Below, one piece after another: positions 1 to 6,290 of a DNA stretch of 23,312 bases. A model generated the notes under the pieces. That model had not been told where the DNA came from and did no database searches. It saw only the letters and a program-made list of their open reading frames with translations. Both the position numbers and the translations under genes were made by a program. The stretch is from an uncultured Hungatella sp. GTDB taxonomy: Bacteria > Bacillota > Clostridia > Lachnospirales > Lachnospiraceae. The stretch spans positions 1-23,312 of the forward strand of contig CAJUPP010000060.1 of assembly GCA_910588325.1 (NCBI GenBank), written 5' to 3'. Numbering within the stretch: the stretch's first letter is position 1; each line of letters opens with the position of its first letter.

Positions 1-54
1 AGCTTTTCTTCCACTTGTTTTTGGCAAAACCCACTTTACTAACAATTCACTTCC

Positions 55-324
55 ATGAACGTGCCTTTCGGAGTCTTGAGCAGTGTGATGACCAATAAGC
101 AGAATGAGAGGGCCATTCTTTCCATCAGCCGTGCCAGCCTGGGGGCGCTGGCGGTTCAGAGTGAAAGTGCCATGAAGGGAATCCGGATCATGTTCTACTA
201 TGCGCCTTTGGCGGTGTTTGCAGGCCTTTTGGTTCTTCTGGCCTTTTATCACCTGGATAAAGAGTATGGCGGCATCATGGAGGTGCTGGACAGACGGCAT
301 AAGGAAATGGAATCTGCAGTGTAA
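55..324 (+). pseudogene. Remnant of a GPH-family sugar:cation symporter with a large internal deletion
   Basis: The 89-codon frame joins two separate parts of a glycoside-pentoside-hexuronide symporter. Residues 1-31 (NVPFGVLSSVMTNKQNER) match the segment after the fourth membrane helix. From about residue 33 (VQSESAMKGIRIMF, one helix, then YHLDKEYGGIMEVL) it matches the extreme C-terminus of the same family. Roughly half to two thirds of a normal protein of about 450 residues is missing, including the middle helices and the N-terminus. The reading frame is closed upstream by TAA at 40-42, so it does not continue leftwards in frame. A functional transporter is not expected. The family assignment rests on motif recognition; where the missing N-terminus went cannot be seen because the window begins here. 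Confidence 0.7.
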
Positions 325-372
325 ACTGTAAAATATAAGAAACAGAATTAAAATATAAAGGAGAATAGAAAG

Positions 373-1599
373 ATGAAGATAACAAAAGCAACCCGGTGGA
401 GAGTGTTTGCAGGCGTATGGCTGCAAAGTCTGTTTACCTCCGCCACAGCATATTTCAGTTTGTTCTGTATCCCGCTGACTACCAAGTTTGGGTGGAGCGA
501 TTCGGATTTTGCCCTTGCCTACACCATCTATATGTTTACATATTGTGCGGTAGGATTTATCGGAGGTTCTCTGGCTGAGAGATTAAGCCCCAGAATCACG
601 ATCTATATGGGCCTGGCCTTGTTTGCAGGGGGATGGTTCCTGACAGGGTTTGCCTCCAGCATCCCTCAGCTGTATATTTTTTACGGTCTGATGGCAGGTG
701 CAGGCGGCGGCATGATCTATCCGGCCTGTCTGCCTACTGCTTTAAAATGGTTTCCTGACCGTTCCGGTTCTATCTCCGGCCTGGTACAGGCAGGAGCATC
801 CTGCGGCCCCTTCATCATGAGCCCTATTGCCCAGGCTTTGATCAGCCGGTTCGGCGCACAGATGACCTGCCGGATACTGGGAATCGTATTTTTAATCGGC
901 GTAGGCGCCGTGGCATGGATGATCGTGCCATGTCCGGAGGGCTGGACACCGGAGGGATGGAAGCCTTCTACGGAACAGGCAAAGGCGCTGAAGACAAAAG
1001 ATTACAATTTAGGACAGATGGTGAAGACTCCGGTCTTCTGGGTACTTCTTCTTATGTTTATTTTTGCCAATGCGGCGGGTACCATGATGGTATCCTTCAC
1101 AAGCCCCATTGCCCAGAGGCAGGTAGGGCAGACGGCTATGACAGCCGCCCTGTGCGTGTCCATCATGACCTTGTCCAACATGTGCGGGAGAATCGGATTC
1201 GGATTTATCTATGATATTCTGAAAGGCTGGAAGAGCCTGATTCTTCTGATGATTATCAACGGAGCATCCATGTTGATGCTGACACAGGCCACAACACTGC
1301 CCTTCTTTATCCTGTGTGTGGTTCTGGTAGGCTTCTCCTTCGGAGGTCTTTTGGTTGTATTCGCACCTATGGTCCGCATGATTTTCGGATCGAAGTATTA
1401 TAACAGGAACTACGGCCTGATTTTCATCGGTTATGGTATCGGTGCTTTTGTGGGACCGAAGATCAGCGCCTACTTTTATGATTCTACAGGACAGTATACC
1501 ATGGGATTTATAGGATCCGCAGTTCTGGCGGCAGCGGCCATTGTCCTCATCGTAATCGCACAGAAGATGGCGCAGAAAATGGAAGGGCAGGCAAACTAA
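373..1599 (+). CDS. MFS transporter, OFA (oxalate/formate antiporter-like) family
   Basis: This 408-residue protein is hydrophobic throughout, with about 12 predicted membrane helices, the usual length for the OFA branch of the major facilitator superfamily. Family-like features are the N-terminal RWRVFAGVWLQSLF helix, the cytoplasmic loop after helix 2 (GGSLAERLSPR) and the glycine-rich AGAGGGMIYPACLPTALKWFPDRSG stretch in helix 4 and its loop. It should be an inner-membrane carrier for a small organic anion; the substrate cannot be read from sequence. The start is ATG 373, preceded by AAAGGAG at about 357-363. It lies 48 nt after the symporter remnant and could once have been cotranscribed with it. 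Its stop is only 2 nt from the stop of the convergent next gene, and no clear terminator lies between them. Confidence 0.85.
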   Translation: MKITKATRWRVFAGVWLQSLFTSATAYFSLFCIPLTTKFGWSDSDFALAYTIYMFTYCAVGFIGGSLAERLSPRITIYMGLALFAGGWFLTGFASSIPQLYIFYGLMAGAGGGMIYPACLPTALKWFPDRSGSISGLVQAGASCGPFIMSPIAQALISRFGAQMTCRILGIVFLIGVGAVAWMIVPCPEGWTPEGWKPSTEQAKALKTKDYNLGQMVKTPVFWVLLLMFIFANAAGTMMVSFTSPIAQRQVGQTAMTAALCVSIMTLSNMCGRIGFGFIYDILKGWKSLILLMIINGASMLMLTQATTLPFFILCVVLVGFSFGGLLVVFAPMVRMIFGSKYYNRNYGLIFIGYGIGAFVGPKISAYFYDSTGQYTMGFIGSAVLAAAAIVLIVIAQKMAQKMEGQAN

Positions 1600-1601
1600 A
1601 A

Positions 1602-2750
1602 TCACCGGTTCATCTTTTTAAGCATAACGGGGGCCAGCAGGGCGGCTATAAATGTCATGGCTCCCATAACCAGATAGGCGGTGCCATAGCCGGCGGCCCC
1701 GGCGATCTGACCGGTCATCACAGGACCCAGGGTCATACCGATGCCATAAAGGGCCTGGAACATTCCCATGGCGGTGGACTGATTTTCCTGTGGAACAAAA
1801 CGGATGATCATGGACATGAGGACAGAATTGGCCATCAGGTTGCTGACGCCGCCGATAATCTGTGCAGCGTAAAGAAAGCACATATTTTTACCATATGCCA
1901 CCAGCAGGCAGGAAAAAGCCATGGCGAAAAAGCCAATGGCTACTGCCTGGCTGGTGTTTAACTTTTTCAGGACTTTCTTTCCGATAAAACTTGCGGCCAG
2001 AATCTGCACCAGGGTAAATAAAACCGTGTTAAAGCCGATCTCAAAGGCAGAGGCGCCCAGTTCTTTGGCTACAGTAGAGGTGAAGGAAAATACGGTGCCC
2101 TGGAGAAAGGCCTGCATGATAATAGCAAAAAAAGAGGCGCACAAAACCGCCGGGTTGGAGAACACGGCAATGACATGGCTGACCTGGAAAGGTTCTCTTT
2201 TTAAAGCGATGGGTTTTAACTGAACAGCACAGATAATGGCAACAATGCCGGTGAGGAAACTGCATATCAGGGGAATCCGGTATCCCCAGAGGGAGGCGGT
2301 GATTAACCCCAGAATAAAGGCAATAAGTTTCCCGGCGCTGTTGAAGGCGTTGACATTGGTTACGGCCTGAACACTTTCGTCGGCCTCATAGTAGGCGGCA
2401 TACAAAATCGTGAAAGCCAGCCAGGAGGATGCGGCGATTCCGGCCAGGATGCGGCAGATGATAATGGTTACAAAATGGGTGGCAAAAATCAGACCGAAGG
2501 AGGAGACCGTGGTAAAAATGGTGCCCATTAAGATTGTCTTTTTGTAGCATCCGGTAACGTCTGTGACGATACCAAGAGGGATCCGGACCAGCATCTGGGT
2601 AAAGCCGTACATGCCGGTCATGATGCCGATGAGACTGGCGGTAAACCCCAGAGTCTGCAGATAGGGGGTGAAATAAGGCATATGACAGTACTCGGATGCC
2701 CAGAAAAAGACAATGGTAATGCTGAGAAGAAGGCGGGAACGTTTCATCAT
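1602..2750 (-). CDS. MFS transporter, unknown substrate
   Basis: A 382-residue multi-pass protein with about 12 hydrophobic segments. It has the MFS loop after helix 2 (VRIPLGIVTDVTGCYKK, a variant of G-x-L-x-D-R-x-G-R/K-R/K) and a second symmetric half beginning near residue 200. The general family is secure but no substrate signature is visible; the FWASEYCHMPYFTPYLQ first helix is of the kind seen in small sugar or drug exporters. Translation starts at ATG 2750 (or the adjacent ATG 2747), with GAGG complementary to 2758-2761 as ribosome binding site. The gene is led by its own promoter and an unusual structured leader, so expression is probably controlled at RNA level. It converges on the OFA transporter with a 2-nt gap. 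Confidence 0.83.
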   Translation of the reverse strand: MMKRSRLLLSITIVFFWASEYCHMPYFTPYLQTLGFTASLIGIMTGMYGFTQMLVRIPLGIVTDVTGCYKKTILMGTIFTTVSSFGLIFATHFVTIIICRILAGIAASSWLAFTILYAAYYEADESVQAVTNVNAFNSAGKLIAFILGLITASLWGYRIPLICSFLTGIVAIICAVQLKPIALKREPFQVSHVIAVFSNPAVLCASFFAIIMQAFLQGTVFSFTSTVAKELGASAFEIGFNTVLFTLVQILAASFIGKKVLKKLNTSQAVAIGFFAMAFSCLLVAYGKNMCFLYAAQIIGGVSNLMANSVLMSMIIRFVPQENQSTAMGMFQALYGIGMTLGPVMTGQIAGAAGYGTAYLVMGAMTFIAALLAPVMLKKMNR

Positions 2751-2796
2751 CTATGTACCTCGTTATTATATATAATTGTCTTGATGCGCATAACAA

Positions 2797-2890
2797 ATCC
2801 GTCAGCCGGAGCGTGTTCCCGGGATAATCAGTGTGAGACCGGACACCTCCGATACAGCCGGAAGCCGTACTCCTCCCGGAACTGACGGAT
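2797..2890 (-). promoter_or_regulatory. Structured 5' leader RNA (unidentified riboswitch-like element)
   Basis: Read on the minus strand, the 94 nt are closed by a perfect 9-bp stem, ATCCGTCAG (2890-2882) with CTGACGGAT (2805-2797). Inside it, TTCCGGGA (2881-2874) can pair with TCCCGGGAA (2824-2816) with one bulged G. Within that lie two hairpins: TACGGC/GCTGTA (2869-2864 with 2858-2853, loop 5 nt) and GGTGT/ACACT (2847-2843 with 2834-2830, loop 8 nt). The closing stem begins at the expected transcription start of the promoter at 2897-2925. The element ends 46 nt before the MFS start codon. I compared it from memory with common classes (TPP, FMN, cobalamin, SAM, purine, ZTP, c-di-GMP, guanidine) and none fits. 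The pairing is seen in sequence; the regulatory role is inferred. Confidence 0.5.
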
Positions 2891-2896
2891 ATGGTT

Positions 2897-2925
2897 ATTA
2901 TAAGACAAAGAATAGGCTTTTACAA
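2897..2925 (-). promoter_or_regulatory. Sigma-A-type promoter for the minus-strand MFS gene
   Basis: On the minus strand TTGTAA (2925-2920) and TATAAT (2902-2897) are separated by exactly 17 nt. Transcription would begin near 2890, the first base of the structured leader. Confidence 0.65.
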
Positions 2926-2950
2926 GGGAAAATTTCGTCAACAAAGTGGA

Positions 2951-2979
2951 TTTCCTTTTTACATGGAAAATGATAAAAT
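2951..2979 (+). promoter_or_regulatory. Possible extended -10 promoter for the Bmp-domain gene
   Basis: TGATAAAAT at 2971-2979 has the TGn extension in front of a -10-like TAAAAT, 74 nt before the start codon at 3053. The -35 region (about 2951-2956, TTTCCT) is poor, so this relies on the extended -10. The rest of the 302-nt gap between the divergent genes holds the leader RNA and its promoter; I see no other feature. Confidence 0.35.
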
Positions 2980-3052
2980 GGAAAAAATAAAACCCATGGA
3001 GTTATATCCAGATATATCCAGATAAGAGTGGGGAGCATGATAGGAGAAGATA

Positions 3053-5005
3053 ATGGCATTATATGATTATTCAGGAGCATTGAAGAATGGGCGCAGACGG
3101 TATCAGGATGCTCTGCAGAAGGGCAGATATCCGTATCTTCCGGTGCTGGATGATATTCTGTCCTACACGGAGATCGTATCAGAGGTAAGCCTTGGGGTAA
3201 TGGATATTCCGCTGGAAAAAATTGTTGGAACAAAGACAGAAGGACGCACCAGGGCATTTGCGGATAATTTCATGCCTCTTCTGCCGGAAAAATCGGAGTT
3301 TGGAGCTAAATGGGCTGCTTTATATGATCACCAGATTCATGAAGGGATCCATGACCCTATTGTGGCTTATGAATTCATGAATAAGTTTTATGTACAGGAG
3401 GGCAACAAACGGGTCAGCGTCATGAAGTATGTGGGGGCCTACAGCATCATGGGCCAGGTAACCCGTCTGATTCCCAAGAAGACAGATGACAAGGACAATC
3501 GATTATATTATGAATTTCTGGACTTTTATCAGGTATCGTTTAACTGCGATGTCTGGTTCAGCAAAGAAGGAAGCTATAAAAAATTACTTGAAGTTATGGG
3601 AAAAGAGCCGGACAGGGTCTGGGATGATGAGGAGCGCCTTTCCTTTAAGACTACCTATGACCGGTTTGCCAAGGCATTTCGTATGGCAGGCGGCGACAAG
3701 CTGGATCTGACCTGTTCCGATGCATTTTTGATCTATGTGAAAATCTCCGGCTATGATCAGGTGGAGGATAAGACGGAGAAGGAGATGCTTCAGGAGCTTC
3801 AGAAGATGTGGAAGGAGGTTCAGCTGGCATCCAGCGGAAGTCAGGTGGAACTGATAGAGGATCCGGAGGAAGAGGAGGCTGCGCCTAAAAAGGCTTCCCT
3901 TTTAAACTGGTTGCTTCCTACGGGAACTGTAGAGCCTTCCATGCTGAAAATCGGATTTATCTATACGAAGACGGCGGATACTTCCAGCTGGACCTATGCC
4001 CATGAGTTAGGCCGTATGCATTTGGAACAGGCATTTGACGAAAAAGTAAAGACTATGGCATTTGACCAGGCCAACACAGACGATGCGGTGGAAGCTGCGG
4101 TTGAACTGGCAATCGATGCCGGCTGCAACGTGATCTTTACTACCACGCCTCAGATGGTGAACCAGAGTGTCCGGTCCGCCATAAAACATCCGGAGGTGAG
4201 AATTTATAACTGTTCCATAGGGGTGTCTTACACTTCCATATGCACGTATTATCCCAGAATGTACGAGTGTAAGTTTTTGATGGGTGCCATTGCGGCTGCC
4301 ATGTCGAAGACGGATTATCTGGGGTATGTGGCAGATTATCCGATTTATGGAACCATGTCCAACATCAATGCTTTTGCACTGGGAGCCAGAATGATCAATC
4401 CTGATGTGAAGATTCGGCTGGAGTGGTCCAGAGTGAAGAACCACAGGGCAAGACAGCGTCTGGCAGAAGAGGGGATCGTGTTTATTTCCGGAGATGATAT
4501 GATTACACCGGAGCATGCTTCCAGAGAGTATGGGCTTTATATGAAGCGGGAGGACGGTACGGTGGATAACCTGGCGGTTCCCATCTGGCATTGGGGAAAG
4601 TTTTATGAGAGAATTGTGAAGAATATATGCAGAGGAGCCAGCGAGGCCAATGCTATGAAGGGCAAAAAGGCTGTAAACTACTGGTGGGGAATGTCAGCGG
4701 ATGTGATTGATGTGATTTGTGCCCAGGATATGCCTCATGGTACTCACAGATTGATAGAGTTTTTGAAGAGTTCTATCCGGGCAAGCAGTTTCCATCCTTT
4801 TGATGGGCTGATCTATTCCCAAAATGGAGTGATTCGATGTAAAGAGGGGGAAAGTCTGGGACCAGACGCAATTTTGACTATGAACTGGCTTGCGGAGAAC
4901 GTAATAGGAAGTGTTCCGGAGCCGGATGAGTTGACAGATGAGGCCCGAACGCTTCAGAAATTACAGGGGGCCGATGTAGATGAAAACAGCCATACAGAGG
5001 AATGA
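3053..5005 (+). CDS. Cytoplasmic Bmp-domain protein with N-terminal ParB-like segment
   Basis: This 650-residue protein has two parts. Residues about 297-580 resemble the Bmp family (basic membrane protein/PnrA-like purine nucleoside binding proteins): it begins MLKIGFIYTK, has ELGRMHLEQAF, GCNVIFTTTPQM and later GAIAAAMSKTDYLGYVADYP. Residues about 90-150 contain NKFYVQEGNKRVSVMKYVGA, which resembles the ParB/sulfiredoxin core (V-x-x-G-x-x-R). There is no signal peptide or lipobox, so unlike transport Bmp proteins it should be cytoplasmic. An acidic linker at about 265-285 separates the parts. ATG 3053 is preceded by AGGAG with good spacing. Its 3' end overlaps the metallophosphoesterase by 26 nt, implying coexpression. 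A ligand-sensing or nucleotide-related role is inference; automatic annotation as an ABC substrate-binding protein would be misleading. Confidence 0.78.
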   Translation: MALYDYSGALKNGRRRYQDALQKGRYPYLPVLDDILSYTEIVSEVSLGVMDIPLEKIVGTKTEGRTRAFADNFMPLLPEKSEFGAKWAALYDHQIHEGIHDPIVAYEFMNKFYVQEGNKRVSVMKYVGAYSIMGQVTRLIPKKTDDKDNRLYYEFLDFYQVSFNCDVWFSKEGSYKKLLEVMGKEPDRVWDDEERLSFKTTYDRFAKAFRMAGGDKLDLTCSDAFLIYVKISGYDQVEDKTEKEMLQELQKMWKEVQLASSGSQVELIEDPEEEEAAPKKASLLNWLLPTGTVEPSMLKIGFIYTKTADTSSWTYAHELGRMHLEQAFDEKVKTMAFDQANTDDAVEAAVELAIDAGCNVIFTTTPQMVNQSVRSAIKHPEVRIYNCSIGVSYTSICTYYPRMYECKFLMGAIAAAMSKTDYLGYVADYPIYGTMSNINAFALGARMINPDVKIRLEWSRVKNHRARQRLAEEGIVFISGDDMITPEHASREYGLYMKREDGTVDNLAVPIWHWGKFYERIVKNICRGASEANAMKGKKAVNYWWGMSADVIDVICAQDMPHGTHRLIEFLKSSIRASSFHPFDGLIYSQNGVIRCKEGESLGPDAILTMNWLAENVIGSVPEPDELTDEARTLQKLQGADVDENSHTEE

Positions 5006-5606
5006 GTCCATAAATATTCTGGTACTGGCAGATCACGAGTCAAAGTATCTGTATGATTACTATGAACCCGCAAAGTTAGAGGGGATTGACCTGATTATTT
5101 CCTGTGGAGATTTGGAAGCGGGGTATCTGACTTTTTTTGCTACCCTTTGCCATGTACCAGTGCTTTATGTGAGAGGAAATCACGATAAAAGTTATGAATA
5201 TAAACCGCCGGAAGGATGCATTTGCATAGAGGATGATATTTTTGTGTATAAGGGAATCCGGATTCTGGGACTGGGAGGTTCTATGGAGTATATTCCCGGT
5301 TCTATCAATCAGTATTCGGAACGGCAGATGAGATGGCGGATCAAAAAGCTGCAGTGGAAGCTGTGGAAGAACAGAGGGTTTGATATTCTGGTGTCTCACG
5401 CGCCGGCTTATAAGGTGAATGATATGGAGGATCTTCCGCATCGGGGATTTGCCTGCTTTCGGACGCTGATGGAACGATATGAGCCTAAGCTGTTTGTCCA
5501 CGGGCATGTTCACGCGACCTACGGTACCGGATTTAAGCGGAAAGATGTGTATGGTAAGACTACGGTAATCAATGCGTATGAGTATTATGTGGTAGAATAT
5601 CCGTAG
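4980..5606 (+). CDS. Calcineurin-like metallophosphoesterase
   Basis: A 208-residue protein with the metallophosphoesterase motifs in order: LADHES (D18, with E20 where the second motif-I ligand is usually His), GDLE (D44), GNHD (N67, H68, D69), SHAP (H140) and HGHVH (174-178). The length is typical of small YfcE/ICC-like phosphodiesterases. It should be a soluble two-metal hydrolase of a phosphoester; the substrate is unknown. The start ATG 4980 lies inside the end of the Bmp-domain gene (26-nt overlap, different frame), with a GGGGG stretch just upstream. Coupling of the two suggests a joint function, perhaps on a nucleotide ligand, which is inference only. No terminator separates it from mscL 49 nt downstream. 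Confidence 0.88.
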   Translation: MKTAIQRNESINILVLADHESKYLYDYYEPAKLEGIDLIISCGDLEAGYLTFFATLCHVPVLYVRGNHDKSYEYKPPEGCICIEDDIFVYKGIRILGLGGSMEYIPGSINQYSERQMRWRIKKLQWKLWKNRGFDILVSHAPAYKVNDMEDLPHRGFACFRTLMERYEPKLFVHGHVHATYGTGFKRKDVYGKTTVINAYEYYVVEYP

Positions 5607-5655
5607 GCCCTGTCAGGAAAAGAATTTAGAAGCAATTGATACGAAGAGGGAAAAC

Positions 5656-6132
5656 ATGAGTAAGAAAAAGAACGAATTAGAGAAAAAATTAAGCGGAACC
5701 ATGAGTGAGTTCAAAGCCTTTATTTTAAAAGGCAATATTATAGATATGGCGGTGGGTGTCATCATTGGCGGTGCGTTCAGCAAGATTGTCACCTCCCTGG
5801 TGAATGATATTCTGATGCCTTTGCTGGGAGCCGTAACAGGAGGTGCCTCTTTTAATGAGTATAAATACGTGATTCATTCGGCAGTTCTGGATGAGGCACA
5901 GAATGTGGTGACTCCCGAGGTGGCTGTTCTGTATGGAAGTTTTATTCAAAATATCATAGATTTTCTGATTGTTGGATTGTGTATGTTTTTTATGGTGAAA
6001 GCAGTGGCGATGGTGACTTCCAAATTTCATCATGAAGAGGAGAAGAAAGAGGAACCGGCGCCGGCAGGACCTACAACAGAGGAACTTTTGGCAGAGATCA
6101 GGGATCTGCTGAAGAATGAGAAGCAGATGTGA
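5656..6132 (+). CDS. mscL: Large-conductance mechanosensitive channel MscL
   Basis: At 158 residues this matches MscL in length and layout. A short amphipathic N-terminus leads into FKAFILKGNIIDMAVGVIIG (first helix, pore lining, about 18-50). A periplasmic-side loop follows, then the second helix near 92-116 (YGSFIQNIIDFLIVGLCMFF) and a charged C-terminal tail ending in a short helix, TTEELLAEIRDLLKNE, the cytoplasmic bundle. It forms a homopentameric membrane pore that opens under hypo-osmotic stress. The ATG at 5656 has AGAGGG upstream. The extracellular loop is moderately long and the tail carries a run of Glu/Lys before PAPAGPT. It sits between a phosphoesterase and a cell-wall enzyme, consistent with an envelope-stress neighbourhood. 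Confidence 0.96.
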   Translation: MSKKKNELEKKLSGTMSEFKAFILKGNIIDMAVGVIIGGAFSKIVTSLVNDILMPLLGAVTGGASFNEYKYVIHSAVLDEAQNVVTPEVAVLYGSFIQNIIDFLIVGLCMFFMVKAVAMVTSKFHHEEEKKEEPAPAGPTTEELLAEIRDLLKNEKQM

Positions 6133-6145
6133 AAGACCCAAAGTC

Positions 6146-6174
6146 GGGTACATGAAGGAAACCTTCATGCGCCC
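6146..6174 (+). repeat. Perfect hairpin in the mscL-L,D-transpeptidase spacer
   Basis: CATGAAGG (6151-6158) and CCTTCATG (6162-6169) form an 8-bp stem with a 3-nt loop, extended by GGG (6146-6148) with CCC (6172-6174). No T-run follows, so it is not a canonical intrinsic terminator. GGCAGC (6175-6180) can also pair with a later GCTGCC (about 6238-6243), so the 158-nt spacer may fold as a whole. Confidence 0.55.
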
Positions 6175-6290
6175 GGCAGCGGACACACCACCACACATGA
6201 AAGTCTGGCGGGTGCATTTGGCATACCTGAATTCATGCTGCCTGATCGGCGGCGGACTTTTAAAGTAATAGAAAGGAATGCGACGATTAA

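Noticed and set aside
2762..2902. GTTATTATA direct repeats (2762-2770 and 2894-2902) as target-site duplication of a small transposable element
   Set aside because: The inverted repeats do not abut these copies, the right copy overlaps a promoter -10, and such AT-rich 9-mers are easily met by chance.
6151..6169. Hairpin after mscL as an intrinsic terminator
   Set aside because: The stem is perfect but no T-run follows on either strand.
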